From positions 4,035,925 to 4,099,924 of the forward strand of contig NZ_CP041335.1 of assembly GCF_008033135.1 (NCBI RefSeq): DNA of 64,000 bases. Reading direction: 5' to 3'. How positions within the stretch are numbered: the first letter of the stretch is position 1; each line of letters opens with the position of its first letter. The position numbers and the translations under genes were made by a program. The DNA is from Chitinolyticbacter meiyuanensis (GTDB lineage Bacteria > Pseudomonadota > Gammaproteobacteria > Burkholderiales > Chitinibacteraceae). The notes beneath the pieces are model-generated. The model was not told where the DNA came from, ran no database searches, and saw nothing but the letters and a program-made list of their open reading frames with translations. Positions 27,003-35,269 of this stretch are shown here, piece by piece.

Positions 27003-28076
27003 CTAGCAGCAACCTCCGCCAGGCTCGCAGCATGAAGCTGCCACCGCACCAGCAAAGGGCGCTAACCCCTTGGTGACCTTGGGATCGCGCAACGCCGGCG
27101 TATTGCAATCGAACAGCTCAGCTTGGGCCAAAGCAGGTTCATTTACGCTACGCAGGCCGACGAATTGGCCCTGATAGGGGGCGCGCATCATCAGATCAAA
27201 GGTCTTCGCACAAACCGCAACGCGTTGGCCACGGCGATACACGTGGCCATCATCGTCCCGCACTTCTCGCCATGGCCCTTTGTACATCACCGCTTGGCCG
27301 AGTTCGAAACAAGGGCCCTGTTTTCCACGATAGGCCTCGATGAGGCACATCCGGATATCCGCGTCGCTAATTCGGTCCACCGCGATCGGGTCTATCTCAG
27401 TAGACCAGTGGACGGTCACGCCGTGGAACCCTGCATCTTCAAACGACTTGAGCAGCGCACCTTCCGTGGGAATGTGCAACGAAGGCCCAGGCGGGGCGGC
27501 CCTAACCGCGTATGCCGAGGCGATGGGTTCGTCAGCAACCAGGGCTATGCAGTACACCACACCTTCGCGAGTCTGAACGCGGAATGCCTCGCTCAGCATG
27601 CTTGGAATCGTGCTGGGGTCGATGCGATTGAGCACGAAATCGAGCACGATGCTGTGTGCCCAACTGTCCGCTACTGCCGGAGCATTGGCGAACAAGCCCT
27701 TCAGCTTTTCCTCCAGCACCAGATAGCCTTCGATATCCCGAACGCCGGCACCCGACATCGCGGCCTCGATCGCTCGCACATCTCGGCGTAGGTTGCTGAG
27801 CTCGAGCAAGCGAACGGTCTGCGAACGTTCGCCAGCCAGACTTTTGGCTCGCCGCAATTGCCGCGTTTCAACATCCGCGATGACGACCTCTGATTCTGCC
27901 AATCCCAATTTGCTTTCGGCCAGAAGCTCCGAATAGCCGCCACCAAGCCAGAGCACGTTTCTGTCCCCACGCTGCGCGGCGGCTTCCAGACATACCCGCA
28001 ACTCAGACGCCAACTGGCTCAGCTCGTGGTCCCACGGAGACAGGCGCGCTCCACTCCGATTTTCAGGTGAGTTCAT
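27003..28076 (-). CDS. ArsM-like methyltransferase lacking canonical arsenic cysteines
   Basis: The product is 357 aa from ATG 28076, 2 bp after the SDR stop. The N-terminal half is a class I methyltransferase fold (VLWLGGGYSELLAES, then VVIADVETRQLRRA). The C-terminal third matches the ArsM C-terminal domain: CFELGQAVMYKGPW, YRRGQRVAVCAKTFDLM, AELFDC, ending in ASCCEPGGGCC. ArsM methylates As(III) with S-adenosylmethionine. Here the SNCVLNL region of ArsM reads LDFVLNR, and the second active Cys (GEC motif) is also missing. Either it uses its Cys-rich tail or it acts on another arsenical. By gene order it works with the SDR, diiron protein and ArsP. Confidence 0.72.
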   Translation of the reverse strand: MNSPENRSGARLSPWDHELSQLASELRVCLEAAAQRGDRNVLWLGGGYSELLAESKLGLAESEVVIADVETRQLRRAKSLAGERSQTVRLLELSNLRRDVRAIEAAMSGAGVRDIEGYLVLEEKLKGLFANAPAVADSWAHSIVLDFVLNRIDPSTIPSMLSEAFRVQTREGVVYCIALVADEPIASAYAVRAAPPGPSLHIPTEGALLKSFEDAGFHGVTVHWSTEIDPIAVDRISDADIRMCLIEAYRGKQGPCFELGQAVMYKGPWREVRDDDGHVYRRGQRVAVCAKTFDLMMRAPYQGQFVGLRSVNEPALAQAELFDCNTPALRDPKVTKGLAPFAGAVAASCCEPGGGCC

Positions 28077-28078
28077 GA

Positions 28079-29281
28079 TCAGGCCATGGAAAGTGACAAG
28101 GACGAGGTGTGTTCGTGGTGCTGTCGATACTCGACACGTGCTGGTAACTCGTTGCCGAAACGCTCCAGGTAACGCTGTAACAGCGACGAAGAGCGGACAA
28201 AGCGGTCCTGGCAAATCTTGATCGTGTCCGCGGTGGTCTCGGTGAACACCAGCCCGCGTTGGCTGAGTTGCTCGAGCCAACCGCGTTCGAATTGCCAGGG
28301 ATAGGCTCCGATCTCAAGGTTGGTCTGGGCAAACGTGAGATAGGCCCGTTGCCGCATGTGAATCGCTTTGAGATCGACCTGGCGCATGTGGTCGTAGAAC
28401 ACCACGCTATGTGGGCGGGTCACTTCGCAAATCATCTGCCATAGCTGCTTCATGGACGGCGCACTGCGATTACTCACCACCAGGTTGATGTGTTCGCCGT
28501 CCGGCACCCAGCGCAGGATGCTCGCCATCGAGGCTTGAAACACGTCCTGGTGCAACAGGTTCAGCGGCTGGTCCGTGGCAACGGTGTGCAACTCGTCGTG
28601 GTAACGATCCGAGAGCAAGCGCTCGATCCCCATCCATTGCTGGTAGAGCCCGTAGCGCTTTCCGCTGTAGCGGCCATCCTTGGCGCTGCCGATCACAATG
28701 GACGGCCGGATCACCAGGAACGGGATGCCCGAACTGGCCACCACGTGCTCGGCTTGACGCTTGGTCAACGTGTAATCGGTGGGATCGCTAGCCGGCGTCT
28801 CCAGCGCGCGCTCCGGGATTGGGGCGCCAGAATAGCCACCTGCATAGGCCGTAGAGATGAAGATGAAGCGCGCCACGCCCGCTGCCTTGGAGGCATCCAC
28901 CAAGCGCTGCGTGAATTCCACATTGAGTGCCTGCAGGGCAACGCTATCGAAGTAGTCGAGACATCCCGCACAGTGGATGACGGTATCCACGCCGGCCAGC
29001 ATGCTTACCATGTCTTCGCGCGACACCTGCTCAGCGCCCTTCCAGGCGACCACTTCGATGCGGTCTGCCAGACGATCCGGATCTGTACCCAACGCGATCA
29101 GTTCACGGTGGATTTCCTCCGGCATCGTGCCGGCAGCCTGGGCACGCCGGCTCGGGACGATCAGGGTATCGGCCCAGTCATCGCTGAGCACCTGGGCCGC
29201 GAGCAGCGCACCCAGATAGCCGGTGCCGCCGGTGAGGAGAACGCGCTTCCCCTCGCGAGCTGTTTCTCGGAGGGCGTTCAA
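28079..29281 (-). CDS. Extended SDR, fatty-acyl/thioester-reductase-like
   Basis: The product is 400 aa from a TTG start at 29281, overlapping the ArsD-like stop (TTGA). GGTGYLGALLA is the cofactor loop (TGxxGxxG) and YTLTKRQAEHV the catalytic YxxxK. FLVIRPSIVIGSAKDGRYSG and the following hydrophobic stretch fit NAD_binding_4 proteins, which reduce acyl-CoA or acyl thioesters to aldehydes, but an epimerase/dehydrogenase role cannot be excluded. The neighbouring aldehyde-oxygenase-like protein makes acyl reduction an attractive reading. The C-terminal 130 residues are not recognised. Confidence 0.65.
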   Translation of the reverse strand: MNALRETAREGKRVLLTGGTGYLGALLAAQVLSDDWADTLIVPSRRAQAAGTMPEEIHRELIALGTDPDRLADRIEVVAWKGAEQVSREDMVSMLAGVDTVIHCAGCLDYFDSVALQALNVEFTQRLVDASKAAGVARFIFISTAYAGGYSGAPIPERALETPASDPTDYTLTKRQAEHVVASSGIPFLVIRPSIVIGSAKDGRYSGKRYGLYQQWMGIERLLSDRYHDELHTVATDQPLNLLHQDVFQASMASILRWVPDGEHINLVVSNRSAPSMKQLWQMICEVTRPHSVVFYDHMRQVDLKAIHMRQRAYLTFAQTNLEIGAYPWQFERGWLEQLSQRGLVFTETTADTIKICQDRFVRSSSLLQRYLERFGNELPARVEYRQHHEHTSSLSLSMA

Positions 29282-29700
29282 TGGAGGGCCTGCTTCGACG
29301 TATTGAGCTGATTCGGCAACGCCTTACCGACCAGCTCCTGGTCCGGAGCGCCACCGTACGAGACCAAGCGCTGATTCACGATCAGCACCGGAAACGCGCT
29401 CAGGCCGTGAGACATGAAAAGCTCGCTCACTTGCTGCGCCACCTTGGAGCCGCTGCTGTCGAGTTCGCTTGAGATCTTGCCGAGCGACGACTGTGCTTGA
29501 GTCACCGTTACGGTCACTACAGGCCAATCAAGATGTGCGGACTCAAGGGCTGCATGAGCAGCAGCTTCAGTTTCAGCATCGATGTCTGCGGTACCACGCA
29601 CGCAGCAGCTGGCCGATACAACGGCGACGGTCTCGGGGCTAAGCGCCTGCTTGACCAGGGCGGAATCCTCATCCGAGCCCTTCTTGAATAGACCAAACAT
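29278..29700 (-). CDS. ArsD-like thioredoxin-fold metallochaperone
   Basis: The product is 140 aa from ATG 29700 with a perfect AGGAGG ribosome site. It begins MFGLFKKGSDED and then resembles ArsD: the CC pair (SASCCVRG), a helix and the cis-Pro strand LSAFPVLIVNQRLVSYGGAP. ArsD passes As(III) via vicinal Cys to the ArsA ATPase, but no arsA is present. It may instead deliver arsenicals to the ArsM-like protein or to ArsP. Confidence 0.6.
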   Translation of the reverse strand: MFGLFKKGSDEDSALVKQALSPETVAVVSASCCVRGTADIDAETEAAAHAALESAHLDWPVVTVTVTQAQSSLGKISSELDSSGSKVAQQVSELFMSHGLSAFPVLIVNQRLVSYGGAPDQELVGKALPNQLNTSKQALH

Positions 29701-29723
29701 GGAGCACCTCCTAAGCGAATGAG

Positions 29724-30659
29724 TTAGAGCACGAGCGCCACAACGACTCCCAAGATCAACGCGCAAGCGATGACGCTCAGGGTGTGGGCAATAACCAGGG
29801 GCAATCTGAAAAGCCGGAACAGCAGCATGATTTCCGGGGGACTGGTTCCGATCGCCGCGACCAGGAACGTCACCAACGGCCCAACCGGAAAGCCTTTTTC
29901 GATCAGCGCAAAACCAATGGGCAGAGCGGCAACCGGTGAGATGTAGAGCGGCACACCAACCAGTGCGCACACCAAATAGAGCAATGCGGGGTGAACGCTG
30001 TCGACGAGCTTCAACAGCGTGTCCTTGGGCACCGCGCCGTAGATCACCCCGCCGATCAACAGGCCCACGAGCAGATAGGGCGCTATGTCCTTCAGCTCAC
30101 GTACCGCGGCGATCCAAGCGAAGCGGCTGGCCGCGCTGAAGCCCGGCCATCTCGGCCCGCCGTTCCCCACAAACGTCGCGCTACTTTCCGGTGCCGGCGT
30201 CGACACCAAGTAACGCTGCAGACCAAGCCTGCCAGCGAGGACCCCGACTGCGGAGGTGAGCGCAAGGCCCACCACGATGAAGGTAATGCCTGCGACAGGC
30301 CCTTTCGTGGCAAAGAGCAGGATGAAGACGCCTTCGTTGACCACCGGCGAGGACACGAGGAATGCAAAGCTGGGGACGAAGCCCACACCAGCACGCAACA
30401 TGCCGCTCAACACGGGAATGGTGGAGCACGAGCAGAACGGCGTGATCACGCCGCCCACGCTGGCAGCAAATGCGGAACGCCAGCTCGTTGCGCCTTGGAG
30501 CTTGTTCTGGGTCGCCTGGAAAGGTAGCCGCTGCTGTAGCAGCACTACCCCCCAGGTAATCAGCAGGAACAGCCCGATGAGCAGGGCCCCATCCATCAGC
30601 AAGAACTCGAAGAACGCGCGGACGGCTGGGGATGCCAAACCGGATTGAAGGGTTTCCAC
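29724..30659 (-). CDS. arsP: ArsP-like organoarsenical efflux permease
   Basis: The product is 311 aa with about eight membrane segments. It carries the TPFCSCSTIPVLSGML motif, matching the Cys-rich region of ArsP (DUF318 permeases), which export trivalent methyl or aryl arsenicals rather than inorganic As(III). The SPVVNEGVFILLF segment is also typical. ArsP next to an ArsM-like gene is strong context for organoarsenic chemistry. Confidence 0.82.
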   Translation of the reverse strand: METLQSGLASPAVRAFFEFLLMDGALLIGLFLLITWGVVLLQQRLPFQATQNKLQGATSWRSAFAASVGGVITPFCSCSTIPVLSGMLRAGVGFVPSFAFLVSSPVVNEGVFILLFATKGPVAGITFIVVGLALTSAVGVLAGRLGLQRYLVSTPAPESSATFVGNGGPRWPGFSAASRFAWIAAVRELKDIAPYLLVGLLIGGVIYGAVPKDTLLKLVDSVHPALLYLVCALVGVPLYISPVAALPIGFALIEKGFPVGPLVTFLVAAIGTSPPEIMLLFRLFRLPLVIAHTLSVIACALILGVVVALVL

Positions 30660-30687
30660 TGCTGCGAACGCCTTGTTGAAGTGACGC

Positions 30688-31533
30688 TTAGGCCGTAGCC
30701 AGTGCCGAGTTCATCGACGGCGTGCCGCCATACGACTGCATCGATTCAATCAGTGCAGCGGTGACCACCGGGTCGAAGTTCGCCTTGTCCAACGTTTCCA
30801 CGTAGGTATCGAGCGCTTCGATGCGGATCTCGTCGATGTCGGTCTTCAAGTCGCCTAGCGACAGCGAGCCGCAATCGATGCTGAGGCGATCGCACAGGAA
30901 ATGGCAGCTGGTGCTGACCATGCTGAAGAGCTCAGGCATCACGCGGTGGTGAGCCCACTTGAGGCTCTCATGGACACCTTCCGGATCAGCTTCAAGCAGG
31001 CCACGGATCCGGGTCAGGCCGATTTCGAGATGCTCAAGCTCGTCTTCCAGAATCTTGCTGGCGAGGACGGAGGTATCCGGGTCACCCTGACGCTTCAGCG
31101 TCCGGTACAGGACGATGGCCATGGTCTCGGTCATCAGGTCCTGCATGATCAGACAGGCAGCCAGATCCTTGTTGTGCACGGCGGTGCTGAAATGGCGGCG
31201 GATGTTGAACCATTGCGGTTCGACGATCTCGCGCATGACCTTGTAGTCGTGGCGCTTGCCCAAGCTCGCGAGCATCTGAATGTGCTTCGACTCTTCGTGC
31301 GCCTGCTTCACGGTCTCGATCTTGTCATCGGTGGTGGGCATCAGCGGCACCATCTCCGAGTAGTTCTCGACCGCCATGACTTCGCCGGCGATCGCATTCG
31401 ACGCGATGTAGGCAATCAGGTTGAAGTAGCCGTCGCTCTTATCGTGCTCGGTTTGCAGTTCATTGCGGCGGTTTTGTGAACGCAGGTCGACCGGTGCCAA
31501 ATCGTCGGCAACTGCGGCGAAAACTTCAGTCAT
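30688..31533 (-). CDS. Diiron protein similar to aldehyde-deformylating oxygenase
   Basis: The product is 281 aa from ATG 31533 (GGGG ribosome site). It matches cyanobacterial ADO, which converts fatty aldehydes to alkanes. All six ligands align: E51 (AIAGEVMAVENY), E81 and H84 (EESKH), E136 (MTETMAIVLY), E165 and H168 (EDELEH). The spacings 30-3-52-29-3 nearly equal ADO's 28-3-52-29-3. CLIMQDLMTETMA also resembles the ADO core. Other ferritin-like oxygenases are possible. It is the first gene of the operon and sits beside a reductase that could supply an aldehyde. Confidence 0.75.
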   Translation of the reverse strand: MTEVFAAVADDLAPVDLRSQNRRNELQTEHDKSDGYFNLIAYIASNAIAGEVMAVENYSEMVPLMPTTDDKIETVKQAHEESKHIQMLASLGKRHDYKVMREIVEPQWFNIRRHFSTAVHNKDLAACLIMQDLMTETMAIVLYRTLKRQGDPDTSVLASKILEDELEHLEIGLTRIRGLLEADPEGVHESLKWAHHRVMPELFSMVSTSCHFLCDRLSIDCGSLSLGDLKTDIDEIRIEALDTYVETLDKANFDPVVTAALIESMQSYGGTPSMNSALATA

Positions 31534-31657
31534 TTTGCAACCCCTCTGTACGTCGACAAGTGAATATTCCTTAGAGCAAATCATTGTCGAGATGAGGGGT
31601 GTGGCGCGCCATAGTACATAGGTTCTATTCGGCGCCAGGAAGGGGGCGGAGTACGAT

Positions 31658-31679
31658 CAGATTCTATGCAATAAATCTG
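31658..31679. promoter_or_regulatory. Dyad in the divergent diiron-pstS promoter
   Basis: CAGATT and AATCTG are perfect 6-bp arms 10 bp apart. It lies 49 bp before pstS and 124 bp before the diiron gene. The 22-bp size suits a LuxR-type dimer such as the one at 26214-26981. No clear PHO box is seen. Confidence 0.4.
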
Positions 31680-31728
31680 CAATCTTACAAAATAAGCCTT
31701 TCCTTTTTAATTTAGTGGAGTTTCTCCA

Positions 31729-32604
31729 ATGGCGACACCTTTCCAATCCAAACGTGTTATTGGCGTAATTACTTTATTGATCGCCGGCACTTTAAGCACA
31801 ATCAGTTTGGTTGGCTGTGATCGCGCGACTGGCTCCACTCAAACATCAGAAAAAGCAGCAGCAGAAAGAATCATGGTGGTGGGTGCAAGCACCATTGCTC
31901 CGTTGATGAGCGAAATCGCCAAAGCCTATGAGCAAAGCCATCCGGGCGTTCGCATCGAAGTACAGGCCGGCGGCAGTTCGCGCGGCGTGCTCGACGTGCG
32001 TCAAGGGACAGCTGGCATCGGGATGGTCTCACGCGAGCTCAAGTCGGACGAAGCGGACCTGAAGCACGTGATGATCGCGCAGGACGGCGTCGGCATGATC
32101 GTGCACAAGAACAACCCGATCCAGCACTTCACCAAGCAACAGGTCATCGACATCTACAGCGGCAAGATCACCAACTGGAAGCAACTTGGCGGTGACGATG
32201 CGCCGATCACGGTGGTGAGCAAGGCCGAAGGCCGCTCGACGCTGGAAATTTTCAGCCATTTCTTCGGCGTCAAATACAAGGACATCAAGGCCCACGTCGT
32301 GATCGGCGACAACCAGCAAGGCATTCAGGCGGTGGCCGGCTCCCCTGCAGCAGTCGGCTATGTCTCGATCGGCACCGCTGAATACGAAGCGCAGCATGGC
32401 GCAGCTATCAAGCTGGTTTCCGTGGACAACCAGGTACCGACTACCGCCGCGGTCGCAGCTGGTGAGTATGCGATCCGCCGCCCATTGAATCTTGTCTTCA
32501 AGGAACCGCTCACCGCCACCGCGAAGGAGCTCGTGCAGTTTGCGCAGTCCCAGGATGCAAGCGAGCTGGTGAAGAAGCAGTTCTTCGTCCCGGTCACCAA
32601 GTAA
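31729..32604 (+). CDS. pstS: Phosphate-binding lipoprotein PstS
   Basis: The product is 291 aa. GVITLLIAGTLSTISLVGC is a lipoprotein signal with a LVGC-type lipobox. The PstS family phosphate-binding motifs follow (VVGASTIAPLMSEIAKAY, QAGGSSRGVLDVRQG, YSGKITNWKQLGGDDAPI). It captures phosphate in the periplasm for pstCAB. In arsenic islands high-affinity Pst systems commonly help tolerate arsenate; arsenate binding here cannot be judged. A GGAG ribosome site lies before ATG 31729. Confidence 0.92.
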   Translation: MATPFQSKRVIGVITLLIAGTLSTISLVGCDRATGSTQTSEKAAAERIMVVGASTIAPLMSEIAKAYEQSHPGVRIEVQAGGSSRGVLDVRQGTAGIGMVSRELKSDEADLKHVMIAQDGVGMIVHKNNPIQHFTKQQVIDIYSGKITNWKQLGGDDAPITVVSKAEGRSTLEIFSHFFGVKYKDIKAHVVIGDNQQGIQAVAGSPAAVGYVSIGTAEYEAQHGAAIKLVSVDNQVPTTAAVAAGEYAIRRPLNLVFKEPLTATAKELVQFAQSQDASELVKKQFFVPVTK

Positions 32605-32622
32605 GCAGGACGGTCGCGTGCA

Positions 32623-33531
32623 ATGAGCGCAATACTGGAGCTGCCGTTTCCCCAGGCTTCGATGTCACGGCAAGCCGCGCGTATGCAGGCACTGGCGTTC
32701 TGGACCGTGATGGCGGGTTTGGCGATCGCAGGCACTTTGATCGTGCTGTTGATCGCCGGCTTCCTCGTTCGCGAGTCGTGGCCACTGATCAGCGAGGCCG
32801 GCCCACTGCGGTTTCTGACCGATGCCGGCTGGTGGCCCCGCGACGGCAGCTTCAACATGTCGCCCATGATTCTGGCCAGCCTCCTGCTCACCCTCGGAGC
32901 GCTGGTCATTGCGACGCCCTTGAGTCTGGTATTCGCGACATTCACCTGTTTCGTGGCGCCGCCATGGCTCGCAAACGGTATGCGCATACTGGTCGAGGCC
33001 AGCGCGGCGGTGCCAACCGTCGTCTACGGTCTGTGGGGCATCACCGTCATCGTCCCGCTGGTGAACCAGATTTCCCCACCCGGCTCCAGCCTGCTTGCCG
33101 GCATGATCGTTGTTGCTGTGATGATCTTTCCGACCATCGCGATGCTCTCACGGGCCGCACTGCAAACCGTACCGCCTGGATATGCGCAGGCCGCGTCCGC
33201 GCTCGGGGTTTCTAACGCCCAGACGGTGCTTCGCATCGTGCTACCCGCGGCAAAGCACGGCATCGTGTCGGCGATGATTCTTGGGGCGGCGCGCGCCATC
33301 GGCGAGACGATGGTGGTGCTCATGGTCTGCGGCAATATCGTCCAGGTACCCAAATCCCTGTTCGAGCCGGTCCGCACGCTGACTGCAAACATCGCGCTGG
33401 AAATGCCTTATGCGATGGGTGATCACCGGGCCTCGCTGTTCGTAGCAGGGCTGATGATGCTGCTCTTGGTCAGCGCCCTGGTCGCGCTCGGGGAATGGGT
33501 TGGTGCAACCGGCCAGCGGGGTGCGCCATGA
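32623..33531 (+). CDS. pstC: Phosphate ABC permease PstC
   Basis: The product is 302 aa with six membrane segments and the BPD_transp_1 motif (AASALGVSNAQTVLRIVLP, then ARAIGETMVVLMVCGN). It pairs with PstA. Its stop overlaps the pstA start (ATGA). Confidence 0.92.
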   Translation: MSAILELPFPQASMSRQAARMQALAFWTVMAGLAIAGTLIVLLIAGFLVRESWPLISEAGPLRFLTDAGWWPRDGSFNMSPMILASLLLTLGALVIATPLSLVFATFTCFVAPPWLANGMRILVEASAAVPTVVYGLWGITVIVPLVNQISPPGSSLLAGMIVVAVMIFPTIAMLSRAALQTVPPGYAQAASALGVSNAQTVLRIVLPAAKHGIVSAMILGAARAIGETMVVLMVCGNIVQVPKSLFEPVRTLTANIALEMPYAMGDHRASLFVAGLMMLLLVSALVALGEWVGATGQRGAP

Positions 33532-34391
33532 GCACGCTCAGCCTGCTCTACTCGCGCGACCGTCTTTGGAATGGTTTTCTGTGGGCCGGGTCGCTGTTGG
33601 TTGTTGCGGTCCTGCTCTGGCCGCTGCTGATCGTGGTGTTGGAAGGGAGCCATGCGCTCTCGCTCGATTTCTTCACGCAAAGCCCTAGCGATGCAGGCCG
33701 CAGCGGAGGGATCTTGCCCATTCTGGTCTCAACCTTGGCCATCGTCTCCGTCAGCTTGGCTGCAGCGATGCCGCTGGCGTTTGCTATCGCGGTGATGCTC
33801 ACGGAGGTGTGCCGACCGGATGGCTGGGTCGCTACATCGATGCGGTGCAGCTTGGATGTCCTGGCCGGCGTGCCTTCTGTGGTCTTCGGACTGTTCGGGC
33901 TCAGCCTGTTTTGTCGTCAGCTCGGCATGGGCTACTCGATTGCCGCCGGCGGATTGGCGCTGGCCTGCATGATCCTGCCGACGCTCGCCCGCGCCCTGAC
34001 CACGGCGCTTGAAGCGGCTGGTGAACAACATCGGGTATCGGGAGCTGCGCTTGGGCTCTCAAAGCCTGCCGTGTTGTGGAGCGTGACCGTGCCGGTGGCG
34101 CTGCCCGGTATTTGCGCCGGCCTGATTCTGTCGATGACGCGAGCCCTGGCCGAAACCGCCGTGCTGCTCTTCACCAGCGGCTACTCGGACCGGATGCCCG
34201 AATCGATCATGGATTCTGGCCGAAGCATTTCCATCCATATCTACGACCTGTCCACGAATGTGCCGGGTGGCATGCCGAATGCCTACGGCTCAGCGCTGGC
34301 GCTGTTGCTCATGCTCACCGTTCTGAGCGTGTCGGTTCATTGGGCTACCCGCTGGATGCATAAACACATGACTGGCGCTTCCCAGTGCTGA
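33528..34391 (+). CDS. pstA: Phosphate ABC permease PstA
   Basis: The product is 287 aa from ATG 33528, overlapping pstC by 4 bp. Six membrane segments and the permease motif GAALGLSKPAVLWSVTVP, with ALAETAVLLFTSG, are clear. An upstream ATG at 33495 inside pstC is rejected. Confidence 0.92.
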   Translation: MSTLSLLYSRDRLWNGFLWAGSLLVVAVLLWPLLIVVLEGSHALSLDFFTQSPSDAGRSGGILPILVSTLAIVSVSLAAAMPLAFAIAVMLTEVCRPDGWVATSMRCSLDVLAGVPSVVFGLFGLSLFCRQLGMGYSIAAGGLALACMILPTLARALTTALEAAGEQHRVSGAALGLSKPAVLWSVTVPVALPGICAGLILSMTRALAETAVLLFTSGYSDRMPESIMDSGRSISIHIYDLSTNVPGGMPNAYGSALALLLMLTVLSVSVHWATRWMHKHMTGASQC

Positions 34392-34405
34392 ATCAAGGAT
34401 TTTCG

Positions 34406-35251
34406 ATGACCCACTCCACCTTGCTGGCAACGCCGCCACTTACTGAGCGCGCCTACGCACCAGCGCAATCGATCGCGGACAACCCACCTTCGTCGGGGCA
34501 TATCGAGTTTGACGATATTTCAGTGCGCTACGGCCACAACAAGGTCGTGGAATCAGTTTGCCTCAAGGTGCCACGCAATTCGGTCACTGCCATGATCGGC
34601 CCTTCCGGCTGCGGCAAATCCAGCATGCTGTATACGGTCAATCGGCTATGCGACCTGATTCCCGGTTGCTGTGTGACCGGGTCGGTAGAGTTCAGCTGGC
34701 TCGACAATGAGCAAATGCGCAAGGACGCAATCTTGCTGCGGCGGCAGGTTGGCATGCTGTTTCAGCGCCCGAATCCATTTCCGTTTTCAATCTGGAAGAA
34801 CCTTGAGTTCGCACTGAAGCAGCATGGCATTCGGGCAAAGGGCGAGGTCAGCGAGCGGATCGAATCTGCGCTGCAGGAAGTCGGCTTATGGGATGAGGTG
34901 AAGGATCGATTGTCAGTCTCGGCCTTCGCGCTGTCGGGCGGTCAACAGCAACGGCTTTGCCTGGCGCGTGCATTGGTACTTCAGCCGGCCGTGCTGCTCA
35001 TGGACGAGCCGTGCAGCGCCCTTGATCCAATCTCGACGCAGAAGATCGAGGACCTGATCCTGCGCCTATCCCGGACCAGAACCATCCTGCTGGTCACCCA
35101 CAGCCTGGGCCAGGCACGTCGGGTCGCAAGCCAGGTCGCCATGTTCTGGAAGCTGGATGGCGTGGGGCGACTGATCGAATGCGGAAGCGCGCTTGATCTG
35201 TTCGATCAGCCCAGGCACGACCTGACCAAATCCTATTTGGCCTACGCATGA
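34406..35251 (+). CDS. pstB: Phosphate ABC transporter ATPase PstB
   Basis: The product is 281 aa from ATG 34406 (AAGGA ribosome site). Walker A GPSGCGKSS, Q-loop GMLFQRPNPFPFSIW typical of PstB, signature LSGGQQQRLCLARAL and Walker B LLMDEPCSALDP are intact. No phoU or phoBR follows, so control must be elsewhere. Confidence 0.93.
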   Translation: MTHSTLLATPPLTERAYAPAQSIADNPPSSGHIEFDDISVRYGHNKVVESVCLKVPRNSVTAMIGPSGCGKSSMLYTVNRLCDLIPGCCVTGSVEFSWLDNEQMRKDAILLRRQVGMLFQRPNPFPFSIWKNLEFALKQHGIRAKGEVSERIESALQEVGLWDEVKDRLSVSAFALSGGQQQRLCLARALVLQPAVLLMDEPCSALDPISTQKIEDLILRLSRTRTILLVTHSLGQARRVASQVAMFWKLDGVGRLIECGSALDLFDQPRHDLTKSYLAYA

Positions 35252-35269
35252 GCAATCGCGCTGGTGCGC

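Noticed and set aside
27003..31533. Arsinothricin-type gene cluster
   Set aside because: No radical-SAM enzymes (ArsL, ArsQ-like) are present, so the known arsinothricin route does not apply.
31585..31728. PHO box before pstS
   Set aside because: No CTGTCAT-like direct repeats are seen; only the CAGATT/AATCTG dyad.
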